Shown: positions 19,977-29,552, counted from the stretch's first letter. The stretch is DNA of 64,000 nt from Corynebacterium glucuronolyticum DSM 44120 (GCF_030440595.1 NZ_CP047452.1:1736001-1800000); one strand, 5' to 3'. Made by a program: numbers and translations. Notes: generated by a model not told the origin, from the sequence alone.

Positions 19977-19992
19977 TGTGACTTTAGTCACA
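19977..19992. promoter_or_regulatory. GlxR/CRP-like operator candidate 2
   Basis: TGTGACTTTAGTCACA matches TGTGA-N6-TCACA exactly and is a near-perfect inverted repeat. It begins 7 bp past the chelatase stop codon at 19999. It may instead be a small hairpin at the end of that gene. Confidence 0.5.
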
Positions 19993-19998
19993 TTAAAG

Positions 19999-20823
19999 CT
20001 AGACGGATAAGCTTTTTGCCCCAGCTTCCTTGAAATCCGAGATTGACAAGACGGGAGCCCCCAGTGCACGGGCAACATCAGCTGCGAGATTCAGACGCAC
20101 CCGACCACGACCAGCCTCGCAGTCAATGACAACACAGCCCACATCCTTGCGGGAGGCAAGTGCACCTGCTACCTCGTTAACCCGTTTGAGCCCGTCAGTT
20201 GCACGGCCATCCGTGAGAACAACAGCTATCGAGCGCAAGCCCGACGACTTAAATACCTCACGGTCAATGAGCTTGTACGTCTCTTCCAAGCCAGAAGCCA
20301 ACGGAGTCTTCCCACCTACTCTGGCCTGAGAAAGACGACTCACCGCAATATCTACCGACCGAGTTGGAGGCACAAGCACTGTCGCTTTCTTTCCCCGGAC
20401 GCTGATAACGGCCACACGATCCCTTCGCCGATACGCATCCTGAAGGATCGAAATGCACGCGCCAGTAACCGCTTTCAGTCGATCCTTTGCAGCCACTGAG
20501 CCAGACGCATCAACCACGAACACAACGAGATTCGCCTCTGTACCGAGCCTGATCGCCCCGCGCAGATCCCGAGGCTCAAATTCGATCCCGCGACTATCGA
20601 CTGTGGCCCCGCGCTCGGCTGCTGCGAGAAGCGTCCCGAGAAGGTGAATGCCGTGTCCTCGCCCGGGGGAAGCGGGGCGAACCGCCTCACCACGGCGAGA
20701 ATACGAGCGGGAACGACGGCCGAGGGGGCCGCCCTCTCCTACTCCTGTCTTGGACACCAGTCTAGGAACGAAAGGGAGCGCCTTGAACGGCGCGATCCTC
20801 CTTCTTGGCCACCGGCGCGGCAC
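19999..20823 (-). CDS. Chelatase medium-subunit C-terminal half (ChlD/BchD-like, VWA domain)
   Basis: This frame encodes the C-terminal part of the actinobacterial chelatase protein: [20 protein letters not shown], then a von Willebrand A domain with the MIDAS motif DASGS near 20480, the T of [10 protein letters not shown], and TDGRATDG. It ends about 80 residues after MIDAS position 3. It is in the +1 frame relative to the ATPase half just upstream and overlaps it by 62 bp. No well-placed start exists: an in-frame GTG at 20823 is used here only as a boundary, and a GTG at 20757 follows the upstream stop. Either ribosomes shift frame from the upstream gene or the gene is broken; see findings. 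Confidence 0.8.
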   Translation of the reverse strand: MPRRWPRRRIAPFKALPFVPRLVSKTGVGEGGPLGRRSRSYSRRGEAVRPASPGRGHGIHLLGTLLAAAERGATVDSRGIEFEPRDLRGAIRLGTEANLVVFVVDASGSVAAKDRLKAVTGACISILQDAYRRRDRVAVISVRGKKATVLVPPTRSVDIAVSRLSQARVGGKTPLASGLEETYKLIDREVFKSSGLRSIAVVLTDGRATDGLKRVNEVAGALASRKDVGCVVIDCEAGRGRVRLNLAADVARALGAPVLSISDFKEAGAKSLSV

Positions 20824-22027
20824 CGTTCGGCTGGCGGGCAGGCTCTGCATCCGTTACCCCTCCAGTAGAAGAGGACGGCTCTGCGGTGGCAGAAGTCTCT
20901 CGGTCCGGCGCGGGTGTGGCCGGAGACTGCTGCTCCCGATTGCCGGAATCACTTTCAGTCGTATTTTCATCGTTACCGTGGGACTCACTATCGTCGGCCG
21001 CATCCCCGTCGCCTTCGCCAGAATCGGAGCGTCCCGGATCTCCATCCTCTTCCTCAGGATCTGGCTCCGGGTCGTCTTCTGGCAGTGGCTCATTCATCAA
21101 CTCGTCCAAGCGATCCTGGTCTAGTTCGGGGCTATCGAATGGATTTCGCCTCATCCTATGGGGAAGCGCAAGTTCGGCGGCGGCTCGGATATCCGTATCC
21201 GTAACTTCCGCAATGAGATTGTCGCTGCCGTCAGCATCGCTGGCTGTAGCCAACCGCCATGCTGCGTGTGCTGCAGCTGCGCGAGCGATGACCAAATCAG
21301 CACGCATCCCGTCGACGTCAAAGCCCGCACATACCGTCGCTATCCGCTTCAAGTTCGTAGCACTCAAAGTCAGGCTCTGGACAATTTCCTGTGCCCGCAC
21401 GAGTGCGCGCTCCACTGCAGCTTCGGGTTCTGCAAACTTCGCCACAAATGCTTCCGGATCTGCTTCGAACGCCATGCGTCGCTGGATTACGCCAACACGC
21501 TGGGCCACATCGTGGGAGGCGACAACATCCACGGCGAGTCCGAACCTGTCCAGAAGCTGGGGACGTAACTCCCCTTCCTCCGGGTTCATTGTGCCGACGA
21601 GCACGAACCGTGCTTCTTCCGTGTGAGAAATGGAATCCCTTTCAACGGTGACTCGTCCGGTGGCTGCAGCATCCAGCAGGACGTCAACCAGGTGATCACT
21701 GAGGAGGTTAACTTCGTCTACGTAAAGAATCCCCCCATTCGCCTCGCTGAGCAGGCCCGGACGAAACTCGGCCTGACCAGTTGTGAGAACTTTTTCCAAG
21801 TCGAGGGAACCCACGACCCGATCTTCCGTGGCACCAAGCGGCAGATTAACTAACTGGCCCTGTGGCATGAGTGCAGCAAATCCTCGTGCCGTCGTCGTCT
21901 TGGCAGTGCCTTTCTCCCCACGCACAACAACACCCCCAATCCGAGGGCTAATTGCGGTCAAGATGAGCGCTAGCTTGAGCTGATCTTGACCAACAACTGC
22001 AGTAAACGGATAGGGGGTGTTGGCCAT
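20762..22027 (-). CDS. Chelatase AAA+ ATPase half (ChlI/BchI-like)
   Basis: A 421-residue AAA+ protein of the Mg/Co chelatase family, probably the ATP-driven motor for cobalt insertion in a cobalamin pathway. Seen: Walker [17 protein letters not shown] near residue 34, Walker [16 protein letters not shown] near 98, sensor region [23 protein letters not shown] near 137. From about 305 to the end it is an acidic Asp/Glu/Ser/Pro linker, where fused proteins continue into a VWA domain; here the frame closes at TAG 20762-20764. The ATG at 22027 is 5 bp after the mqo stop, with GGAGG inside the mqo end. Confidence 0.88.
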   Translation of the reverse strand: MANTPYPFTAVVGQDQLKLALILTAISPRIGGVVVRGEKGTAKTTTARGFAALMPQGQLVNLPLGATEDRVVGSLDLEKVLTTGQAEFRPGLLSEANGGILYVDEVNLLSDHLVDVLLDAAATGRVTVERDSISHTEEARFVLVGTMNPEEGELRPQLLDRFGLAVDVVASHDVAQRVGVIQRRMAFEADPEAFVAKFAEPEAAVERALVRAQEIVQSLTLSATNLKRIATVCAGFDVDGMRADLVIARAAAAHAAWRLATASDADGSDNLIAEVTDTDIRAAAELALPHRMRRNPFDSPELDQDRLDELMNEPLPEDDPEPDPEEEDGDPGRSDSGEGDGDAADDSESHGNDENTTESDSGNREQQSPATPAPDRETSATAEPSSSTGGVTDAEPARQPNGAAPVAKKEDRAVQGAPFRS

Positions 22028-22032
22028 TAGGA

Positions 22033-23568
22033 CTAGTCCTCCAGTTCGAGAGTCTTCTGTGTCCTTTCCCACTGCTCGTTGAACAGGTCAACATTGTTTG
22101 TCAAACGGATGCCGTAGGACGGGATCATTTCCTTGATCTTGTCACCCCACTCAATCATGTGATCGCCGAAGCAGTGCTCCAACAGTTCAATCATGATGGA
22201 CGGGGTGATGGACGCACCCGGGGATGCACCCAAAACACCAGCAATCGTACCATCGGAGTGGTAGATCAGTTGCGTACCGAACTGCAGCTTACCGAAGCTC
22301 GGGCCGACAACCGGGGCGATGACCTGCACACGCTGGCCGGCCTCGACCAGTTCCCAATCCTCAGCCTGAGCTGTCGGCATGTACTCCCGCAGTGCCTCAA
22401 TTCGGTCATCCTGATCTTTGAGAACTTCCTCAATCAGGTACTTCGTCAGAGGCATCTCCTGGAAGCCCACAGACAGCATGGAGAAGAGGTTCGTCGGGCG
22501 GAAGGACTTAGGCAGATCCAACCAAGATCCCTTCTTCAGGAACTTCGGTGTCCAACCTGCATACGGCCCGAAGAGAAGACTGCGCTCACCGTCGATGACG
22601 CGGGTGTCGAGGTGCGGAACGGACATCGGAGGCGCACCGATCTTTGCCTTGCCGTATACCTTAGCTTCATGCTGCTCAACAATCTCGGGGTTCGTGCACC
22701 GCAGCCACTGGCCACCGACAGGGAAACCACCAAAACCGCGGATCTCCGGAATGCCGGACTTCATAAGAAGCGGTAGCGCGTAGCCACCGGCACCGACAAA
22801 CACAAAGTGGGCATGAACGCACTTCTGGTCACCGGTGTGTACGTTCTTGACGTACACCTTCCAACCCGTGCCATCCTTACGGAGATCAAAAACCTCATGG
22901 CCGTACCGGATCTCTGTGCCCTGTTCCACCGAGTGATTGAGGAACTGCTTGGTTAGGTTGCCGTAGTTGATATCGGTGCCGGCCTTAGTCCAGCTAATCG
23001 CTACAGGCTCGTGGTTGAAGTTCCTGCCCTTAGCCATGAGCGGCAGCTTCTCGCTGAAGACTTCTTTGTCATCAGAGAACTGCATTCCCGGGAAGAGCGG
23101 GTGCTTGACAAGCGTCTCGTACCGCTTACGGAGGAAGTTGACCTGCTCCTGCCCCTGGCCGAAGGAAACGTGAGGAACCGGGTTGATGAATCCGCTCGGA
23201 TCCTTCAGCACACCGGTCTCAACCTGGTGAGACCAGAACTGGCGCGACTGCTGGAACTTCTCGTTAATATTGACGGCCTTCTTAACGTCGATGCGGCCGT
23301 TTACCTCGGGGGTGTAGTTAAGCTCGCACAGCGCGGAGTGGCCGGTGCCGGCGTTATTCCACGGGGACGAGGATTCCTGTGCGGGCGCATCCAGGCGCTC
23401 AAAGACGAGCTGCGTCCACTCCGGCTCGAGGGCTTTGATCATGGCACCCAAAGTGGCGCTCATGATACCTCCGCCGATGAGGACTACATCCACCTCGTCG
23501 CTAACTTTCTTGGGGAGATTGTTACCTAACAACTTGTGAACCACTTCCTGCACTATGTTTACGGTCAA
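22033..23568 (-). CDS. mqo: Malate:quinone oxidoreductase
   Basis: Membrane-associated FAD enzyme that oxidises malate to oxaloacetate and passes electrons to menaquinone; in corynebacteria it is the main malate-oxidising enzyme of the TCA cycle. Seen: FAD-binding [16 protein letters not shown] near residue 28, [20 protein letters not shown] near 67, [13 protein letters not shown], and the C-terminal [16 protein letters not shown]. Length 511 counts from a TTG at 23568; the first 20 residues are not conserved and no start has a good ribosome binding site, so the true start could be any of the GTG/TTG codons down to 23532. Its stop is 5 bp before the chelatase ATG. Confidence 0.95.
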   Translation of the reverse strand: MTVNIVQEVVHKLLGNNLPKKVSDEVDVVLIGGGIMSATLGAMIKALEPEWTQLVFERLDAPAQESSSPWNNAGTGHSALCELNYTPEVNGRIDVKKAVNINEKFQQSRQFWSHQVETGVLKDPSGFINPVPHVSFGQGQEQVNFLRKRYETLVKHPLFPGMQFSDDKEVFSEKLPLMAKGRNFNHEPVAISWTKAGTDINYGNLTKQFLNHSVEQGTEIRYGHEVFDLRKDGTGWKVYVKNVHTGDQKCVHAHFVFVGAGGYALPLLMKSGIPEIRGFGGFPVGGQWLRCTNPEIVEQHEAKVYGKAKIGAPPMSVPHLDTRVIDGERSLLFGPYAGWTPKFLKKGSWLDLPKSFRPTNLFSMLSVGFQEMPLTKYLIEEVLKDQDDRIEALREYMPTAQAEDWELVEAGQRVQVIAPVVGPSFGKLQFGTQLIYHSDGTIAGVLGASPGASITPSIMIELLEHCFGDHMIEWGDKIKEMIPSYGIRLTNNVDLFNEQWERTQKTLELED

Positions 23569-24111
23569 CGCACGCTAACGAAAAGCACGCGACAAAGCTA
23601 CGTGCTGCCCGCAGCCGGCGGAGCAAGGATCCTCGTAGAGATCGTGGCATGCAGAAAAACGAGCAGGCTGATAGTCACGCGGAGAAAACCCGCGCTGGAC
23701 CACAACCTACGACACATCCACTATGCCATGTCTACGTAGCATCGCTTGCTCGGTCTTTCCCCTCGGCACAACCGGAGGGGTGCTTGCGCATGCACTTTCG
23801 GTTGCTTCAAATCCTACCCCCGAGTTGCACTTCTCGAGCCTCATTGTGGAGCTAACTCACCCAAAACACCAGGTTCATGCCCCTAATTGGGTGTAAATAG
23901 GTGAATGAACTCACGGGAATACAACCGACGTAGCGTACCTCACTTTTAGGCCCCTCGGCGACCATGACTTAACACATACGCAGGAAATTTTCATCCCATG
24001 AGACAAACCTCCACCACGCAGACACCACCGATGCACCGCCCCACCGCTACCGGCACCCCCTAACACCATTTCCCGTTATGTCGCTACCACACTGCCCCAG
24101 AAGAAACCGCA
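23569..24111. other. Gene-less divergent gap between mqo and the hydrolase gene
   Basis: About 540 bp with no supported gene. It must hold the mqo promoter (minus strand) and the hydrolase promoter (plus strand, at its right end). Small inverted repeats are present, for example CCCCTC/GAGGGG around 23760-23780, but I see no clear operator. Confidence 0.5.
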
Positions 24112-24117
24112 TATAAT
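24112..24117 (+). promoter_or_regulatory. TATAAT -10 box of the hydrolase gene
   Basis: A perfect TATAAT lies at 24112-24117. The expected transcription start, about 7-12 bp downstream, falls at or just before the ATG at 24130, so the mRNA is probably leaderless. The -35 region is poor. Confidence 0.55.
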
Positions 24118-24129
24118 ATGCTTGCTTGC

Positions 24130-25191
24130 ATGACAGGTGATAGCCGGAACGTACCAGACGCACTCGTAACTGCCTTCGCACAAGAATCCTCCTGGGAAAA
24201 GGACATGCTGGGTGATGGGTTTACACAAATGACTATCCCCTTGAGCGCGGATCCTGACGGCGAAGGAGACCTCATCGCGACTCTTGTGCGCTATCTTCCT
24301 GAGGGCCTGTCTCCAGAGGATTACTACGAGAGACCAGCACTCCTCTACGTCCATGGCCTGTCTGATTATTTCTTTCAAAAACACGAGGCGACGTTCTTCA
24401 CCTCTCGAGGCTATGCCTTCTATGCCCTCGATCTGCGCAAGTGTGGACGCTCTCACCGCCCAGGACAGTCCTGGCATTACGTGTCGGATCTGGCCTACCA
24501 CTTTGAAGAACTCTCCATAGCGGCAACGCTTATAGCGAGCAAGCACGACGTTCTTGTCCCTATGGGACACTCAACGGGTGGCCTCATCCTGCCTCTTTGG
24601 CTCAACCACCTCCGCAACACTGCTGCAGATGGCAACCCGCTGACCACAACGATCGCCGGCCTCATTCTTAACAGTCCGTGGCTGGACATGCAGTACAACC
24701 CCGTTGTGGTGGCTGGGGCGAAAGTTCTCGGCGGGATCATGTCCCGCGTTAACCCTAAATCTGAGGTCAAGGGTGGCAATCTTTCTGCATACGGTGAGTC
24801 CCTGAGCAAGAATTACCACGGTGAGTGGGATTTCAATGAGGAAATGAAGCCTGTCCATGGCCACCCTGTGTACTGGGGTTTCCTTAACACGGTCATGCAC
24901 TACCAAAACCTCATTCACGAGGGAAAGATTCAGTGCGATGTCCCTATCCTGGCGCTTAGCTCGACAAAATCGTGGCTAAATAAGCCCTATTCTGCTGCAA
25001 CTGACACAGCCGATGCCGTCATCGACGTTGAACACGTCGCTACCTGGTCTCCGAAACTGGGATCAGCCGTCGACCTTCGTGCGATTGAAAGCGCCCGTCA
25101 CGATGTCTTTCTCTCGCTCCCGACTCCACGCAAGCAAGCTTTCGAGGTCACCGCCGAGTGGTTAACCACTATCGCTCCGGTTAGTCATTAG
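24130..25191 (+). CDS. Alpha/beta hydrolase (serine hydrolase, lysophospholipase-like)
   Basis: A cytosolic alpha/beta hydrolase of about 353 residues. The oxyanion segment YVHGLSDYFF, the nucleophile elbow MGHSTGG (Ser near residue 148) and a late His in SARHDVFLS are visible, and the region DLRKCGRSHRPGQSW resembles the monoacylglycerol-lipase/lysophospholipase type. The substrate is unknown. The frame opens at an ATG at 24118, but that ATG abuts a TATAAT box, so the ATG at 24130 is preferred as a leaderless start. Corynebacteria often carry this gene between mqo and mtr. Confidence 0.85.
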   Translation: MTGDSRNVPDALVTAFAQESSWEKDMLGDGFTQMTIPLSADPDGEGDLIATLVRYLPEGLSPEDYYERPALLYVHGLSDYFFQKHEATFFTSRGYAFYALDLRKCGRSHRPGQSWHYVSDLAYHFEELSIAATLIASKHDVLVPMGHSTGGLILPLWLNHLRNTAADGNPLTTTIAGLILNSPWLDMQYNPVVVAGAKVLGGIMSRVNPKSEVKGGNLSAYGESLSKNYHGEWDFNEEMKPVHGHPVYWGFLNTVMHYQNLIHEGKIQCDVPILALSSTKSWLNKPYSAATDTADAVIDVEHVATWSPKLGSAVDLRAIESARHDVFLSLPTPRKQAFEVTAEWLTTIAPVSH

Positions 25192-25718
25192 TCTGCCTGC
25201 TTCTTACAGGCCGTGGCTCTTCTTCCCACCTGAGCCTCCCAACCGCACCGACCCGCGTATGCCGGGGTCGCCACGCATGACTAGAAGATAGGAGTGTAGA
25301 TGCTTCGAAGCTCCAGAGAATGCCAGCTGCAGTTTGGGTGCATTTTACGGCTAACGTTTACGGGCGTAATTTACGGTTGCCATCCGCAGCTGCCGCAAAC
25401 GGCAGCCGTTTTCGGACGTTGTATACGGATGCGGGTGAGGGAAATCCTGCGGGAAAGCCAATGAACCTTCTCTTTTCTGCTTCCTCCCACGCGTTCTTTC
25501 TAGGCATGTGCGCACGTTCATCGCCCACGGGCCTGGCTAGCTGATTTCACTCTGCGAGCCACAACACCGATTTCTCGTAGACTAGAGGCATGCGCTATGC
25601 GACAGACCGGGCGCGAGGCGCAGGCACGTGTTGTCTCCCGGCGCGCTACGCAGGTTCCGTCACATATCCTGCGAATTGTTCATGACCTTTTAGAGCAAAG
25701 AAAGAGCAACGATTTCTC
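25192..25718. other. Gene-less gap between the hydrolase gene and mtr
   Basis: No convincing gene in 527 bp. The hexamer-plus TTTACGG recurs three times at 13-16 bp steps around 25340-25378, just before a hairpin terminator. The right half must hold the mtr promoter, which I could not place. Confidence 0.5.
25389..25414 (+). terminator. Hairpin terminator downstream of the hydrolase gene
   Basis: GCTGCCG, a CAAA loop and CGGCAGC form a perfect 7-bp stem, followed by CGTTTTC. It lies about 200 bp after the hydrolase stop codon. Confidence 0.65.
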
Positions 25719-27101
25719 ATGGCTCATTCAGCCCACTTTGACCTCATCATCGTCGGTACCGGCAGCGGAAATATGATCCCAGACGAGCGCTTCGATGACA
25801 TGTCGATAGCCATCGTCGAAGAAGATCGGTTCGGTGGCACCTGCCTCAATGTTGGCTGCATTCCCACCAAAATGTTTGTCTATGCCGCCGACCGCGCCTT
25901 CGAAGCGGCGGATTCGTCTTCCCTCAGCCTTCGTACCTCTTACGAGGGTATCGACTGGAACGAGCTTCAGAATCGCATTTTTGGCAAACGCATTGATCCG
26001 ATAGCCGAGGGTGGAGAGAAGTACCGACGTGGCGACGAAACTCCAAATATCACGGTTTTCGACAAACACGCCCGGTTCATCGGACCGAAAACTCTGTCGA
26101 CGGGGCAAGGCGATACAAAGTGGGAAATTTCAGGTGACACCATCATCCTGGCCACGGGCGCTCGAACCAATGTCCTTGATGTGGTCAAGGACTCTGGGGT
26201 TCGTTACTACACAAACAAAGACATTATGCGGCTTGAGGAACTCCCCTCATCCATGATTATTCAAGGTGGCGGTGTTATCGCCGCCGAGTTTGCGCACGTT
26301 TTTTCAGCACTGGGTACGAAGGTCAGCATCATTAACCGCTCAGGTGAGTTGCTCAAGACGCTCGACGCGGACATCCGCCAGCGGTTCAACGAGATCGCCG
26401 TAACGCGTTGGGACTTACACCTCGGCCACGAAATTGATTCTCTAACGACAGAGGAAAACGGTCAGGTCACAGCGGTACTGGATGATTCTTCACGTGTTAC
26501 TGCGGATATCTTTCTGGCTGCGACCGGTCGAATTCCCAACGGAGATCTCCTCAATCTCGAGGCCTCAGGTATCGCCCATGACCGTGGCCTCATCACCGTT
26601 GACGAGTTTGGCCGCACCTCCTGCGAGGGCGTGTGGGCGCTGGGAGATGCCTGCAACACGTTCCAGCTCAAGCACGTCGCCAATGCCGAGGCCCGTGCAG
26701 TAGCAAACAATGTGCTGAACCCAGATAACCTCATCACACTTCCTCACGATTATGTCCCAGCAGGAATCTTTACTCACCCGCAAATCGCAACCGTTGGGCT
26801 TACAGAGGAGGAAGCACGCGAAAAATCGGGCTCCGTAACCGTGAAAATTCAAAACTACGGCGATGTCGCCTTCGGCTGGGCAATGGAAGATTCCACCGGC
26901 ATTGTAAAGCTCATCGGTGATTCCGCCACTGGCAAGCTGCTCGGCGCGCATATTATCGGCCCCCAGGCCACAACCCTCATCCAGCAACTGATTACCGCGA
27001 TGGTTTGGGGTATTGGGTACCGAGATCTGGCAACCAAGCAATACTGGATTCATCCCGCCCTCCCGGAAGTCATTGAGAATGCTCTGCTCGGTCTCGACTA
27101 A
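25719..27101 (+). CDS. mtr: Mycothione reductase
   Basis: NADPH- and FAD-dependent enzyme that reduces mycothiol disulfide, keeping the actinobacterial low-molecular-weight thiol reduced. The 460-residue protein is a class I pyridine nucleotide-disulfide oxidoreductase: FAD site IIVGTGSGN near residue 10, redox-active GGTCLNVGCIPTK (Cys42, Cys47), NADPH site IIQGGGVIAAEFAHVFSALG, second FAD site GVWALGDACN, and the dimer-interface HPALPEVIENAL with the catalytic His. The GNMIPDERF segment after the FAD glycines is typical of Mtr rather than of lipoamide dehydrogenase. It supports the assignment of the window to a mycothiol-producing actinobacterium. Confidence 0.95.
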   Translation: MAHSAHFDLIIVGTGSGNMIPDERFDDMSIAIVEEDRFGGTCLNVGCIPTKMFVYAADRAFEAADSSSLSLRTSYEGIDWNELQNRIFGKRIDPIAEGGEKYRRGDETPNITVFDKHARFIGPKTLSTGQGDTKWEISGDTIILATGARTNVLDVVKDSGVRYYTNKDIMRLEELPSSMIIQGGGVIAAEFAHVFSALGTKVSIINRSGELLKTLDADIRQRFNEIAVTRWDLHLGHEIDSLTTEENGQVTAVLDDSSRVTADIFLAATGRIPNGDLLNLEASGIAHDRGLITVDEFGRTSCEGVWALGDACNTFQLKHVANAEARAVANNVLNPDNLITLPHDYVPAGIFTHPQIATVGLTEEEAREKSGSVTVKIQNYGDVAFGWAMEDSTGIVKLIGDSATGKLLGAHIIGPQATTLIQQLITAMVWGIGYRDLATKQYWIHPALPEVIENALLGLD

Positions 27102-27118
27102 TAATCGCCCTCTCGAAC

Positions 27119-27166
27119 GATCCTGAGAACGTGAGATCCTGAGAACGTGAGATCCTGAGATCGTAA
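27119..27166. repeat. 16-bp tandem repeat, 3 copies
   Basis: GATCCTGAGAACGTGA at 27119-27134 is repeated exactly at 27135-27150 and with two changes at 27151-27166. It begins 17 bp after the mtr stop codon. Confidence 0.9.
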
Positions 27167-27812
27167 GCATGACGATAGACAACTGCTGCCATGTGAACTC
27201 GCAGGACTGCCCTGCAAGACGGGCTCGCGGTACGTAGCGAGACGGTGCGAATGTGCGGTTGCTCCTGAATTCTCACGCATCGCGTTCGAGCCGAAGTACC
27301 AGATTTCTCTTGCTGCCTCTTCTTCGAGTGACTTTTCTTGGCATTGCGGGAGTCCATTCCGGACTCGCTGCGATCTCGCACACGCCGCACCCCTCCGCAC
27401 CTTCGCGGGGCGGACAAGGGTGCGGCTGTGCCACTTTCATATTGCTTTTTCTTGTTGGTGTCCGCTTTCTCTGAGTGAGACAAATCTCATTTTTCCAGCA
27501 GGTGCCACTGCTTTTGCCCTTGTAGTTTGATCGCTGGGGTTCCTACACCTGATTTCCACCTTGCCCAGGCGGAGCACCGCGTCACTACTCACACACCAGG
27601 CTTATCATTCGGCCTGCTGTGATCCACCACTTTGTAGTAGAATCCGCTGGGCTTAGGTAATTCCTCAACCGGAATGCACTTTCCGCAGATTGCTCTGGCT
27701 GATACACCGGACAATCACCTCACATGGCACGATGCTCTCCGATTGGGATCAACCGGCGGTAAGTTAGAAAAGTAAGGGTTTATACGCCAAGCGTGACGAT
27801 GGGAGGACGAAG
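27167..27812. other. Gene-less gap before the MFS gene
   Basis: About 650 bp without a supported gene. A 137-codon open frame on the minus strand (27070-27483) is rich in Arg/Lys/Ser, overlaps mtr and the tandem repeat, and has no family features. The MFS ribosome binding site GGAGG lies at the right end. Confidence 0.5.
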
Positions 27813-29552
27813 ATGACGGCAGACGATAGGAAGATGTCACAAGGCGAAAACCGGAACGACAATTCCCGTGAGCAAGGCACTTTAGACAAGGCGCGAGAAG
27901 CACAGTCTAATGCGACGCCGGATGACCGCCACCGCAACTCCCCTGGCGAAAACGCGCCCTCGGCATCCTCCGACTCTGGCTCTCGCCCGCTGCCGGTCGA
28001 ATCCACAGTTCGCTCTGCTTCAGCAATGGAAAGGAAGGCTGCCACAACCCTTGACGGTGCCAGCCCCACCGAGCGTAAGAAGCGAATGGCCCGAGGTCAC
28101 AAGCGACTGCTTCGCCTACCCACAGGTCGAGACTGGAGGCGAAATGGGCGGGGTCTCACTGTCTCCCGCAAGGGTGGAAAAACTTCCGGAGGAGGCATCT
28201 TCCGGCCTCCGTATGCCGCAGTCACCATTGGTCTCCTCGTATCTATGCTCGCCAGTTCCTTCGACCAGACCGCGGTTACGGCGATTATGCCGCGGATCGT
28301 TGCTGATCTCGGCTCGGTGAATGCTTACTCCCTGACGTTTGTTGCGACGTACGCCACATCCATCGTAGGCATGGTCCTAGGCGGGATTGTCACAGACAAG
28401 CTAGGTGCCCGGACATCGCTTATCGGTTCTGCGGTAATTCTTACCGCAGGCCTGATCCTGGCCATTTTCGCTCCTGACATGGCGGTGTTCCTCATCTCCC
28501 GCGCAATCCAAGGAATCGGCGTCGGTGGGCTCATCGTCGCCATTTACGCCGTCATCGCTGTTGTTTACCCACCGCGCTTACGACCCGCTGTGTTCTCTGC
28601 GTTCGCCGGCGCGTACGTGCTACCGGCGCTCGTGGGGCCTGGTCTCGCTGGGCTTCTCACTGTTTGGTTCAGCTGGCACGCGGTGTTCGTGTTCATCACC
28701 GTTATCCTCGTTATCGCGCAGGTCTTGGTCATCCGCGCCACCAGCACCATGCCGGTGCAAAAAGGAGAAAGCTCGGGGAAGAGCTCAAAAATGCTCATCG
28801 CCGCTCTCTTCCTGGCGGCAGGTACGTCGATCCTCAACGCCTCCTCGCAGGTTTCCCCCCTGCTGTGCGTCCTCCTGGTGATTGTTGGCCTTGTGATCAT
28901 GTTCTTCTCCCTGCTCCCCCTCGTTCCAGAGGGAACGGTTAGGGCTAAACATGGTATTCCCCGTCTCATCGTCACCCGCGGTTTGATGGACACGTTCTTC
29001 ACAGTCGAGATCTATATTCCGCTCCTTTTGTCTCAAATGTATGGCTTGGGTCCGACAATGACGGGACTCGCGCTAACTGCTTCCGGATTGTTGTGGTTCG
29101 TTGGCTCGGAAACACAGGCCCGCCGTGGTGAAACGATTGCCACTCCAAGTGTCTTCCGCGTCGGCTTCATTGTCATGGTTATCGGTGTGCTCATGTGCTT
29201 CGCCACCGCAGCCTTCAACTTGCACTGGCTGGTTACCGTCCTTGGTTGGGGCATTGCATCCGCAGGCATGGGATTCATCTACCCGCGTTTGAACTCCGTC
29301 ACACTCGGCCTCGCCTCTGCACAGCAGACCGGCTTTGTCGCATCGGCGCTTCAGGTGATGGGTGTTGTGGGCACCACGACGATGGTGTCTTTCGCCGCGC
29401 TCATCCAGGTGTTCGGGGCAACGCTGAATCCTTCGGTGATCTTCGGCACTATCTTCCTCATCGTCACGCTCATGAGCCTGCCGCTCTGGGTGCTGTGGCA
29501 CCACGGTGTTGGAGATCCACAGCGTTGGATCAAGACACAGAACGCGTCCTAG
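27813..29552 (+). CDS. MFS multidrug-type transporter with long hydrophilic N-terminus
   Basis: The 579-residue protein has about 130 hydrophilic, Ser/Asp/Arg-rich residues before the first membrane helix (AAVTIGLLVSMLASSFDQTA). The membrane part looks like a DHA2-type MFS exporter: LDQTxVxxAxP-like motif as FDQTAVTAIMP, motif A as GGIVTDKLGARTSLIG, and VFLISRAIQGIGVGGL. About 14 helices are present. The cytoplasmic extension is unusually long for the family and ends in a basic cluster. The ATG at 27813 has GGAGG 6 bp upstream, and the extension is in frame with no better internal start, so it appears genuine. Substrate unknown. Confidence 0.88.
   Translation: MTADDRKMSQGENRNDNSREQGTLDKAREAQSNATPDDRHRNSPGENAPSASSDSGSRPLPVESTVRSASAMERKAATTLDGASPTERKKRMARGHKRLLRLPTGRDWRRNGRGLTVSRKGGKTSGGGIFRPPYAAVTIGLLVSMLASSFDQTAVTAIMPRIVADLGSVNAYSLTFVATYATSIVGMVLGGIVTDKLGARTSLIGSAVILTAGLILAIFAPDMAVFLISRAIQGIGVGGLIVAIYAVIAVVYPPRLRPAVFSAFAGAYVLPALVGPGLAGLLTVWFSWHAVFVFITVILVIAQVLVIRATSTMPVQKGESSGKSSKMLIAALFLAAGTSILNASSQVSPLLCVLLVIVGLVIMFFSLLPLVPEGTVRAKHGIPRLIVTRGLMDTFFTVEIYIPLLLSQMYGLGPTMTGLALTASGLLWFVGSETQARRGETIATPSVFRVGFIVMVIGVLMCFATAAFNLHWLVTVLGWGIASAGMGFIYPRLNSVTLGLASAQQTGFVASALQVMGVVGTTTMVSFAALIQVFGATLNPSVIFGTIFLIVTLMSLPLWVLWHHGVGDPQRWIKTQNAS

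Larger units (their letters stand above)
19383..19998. other. AT-rich gene-less gap with palindromes
   Basis: No gene is supported in this 616-bp stretch. The part from 19600 to 19900 is clearly more AT-rich than the surrounding genes. The right end carries a 14-bp perfect palindrome at 19937-19950 (T, six C, six G, A), flanked by two GlxR/CRP-like palindromes described separately. It is upstream of the VOC gene and downstream of the chelatase gene. Confidence 0.6.

Noticed and set aside
27070..27483. Minus-strand 137-codon frame rich in Arg/Lys/Ser
   Set aside because: Overlaps the mtr 3' end and a tandem repeat; repeat-derived residues and no ribosome binding site.
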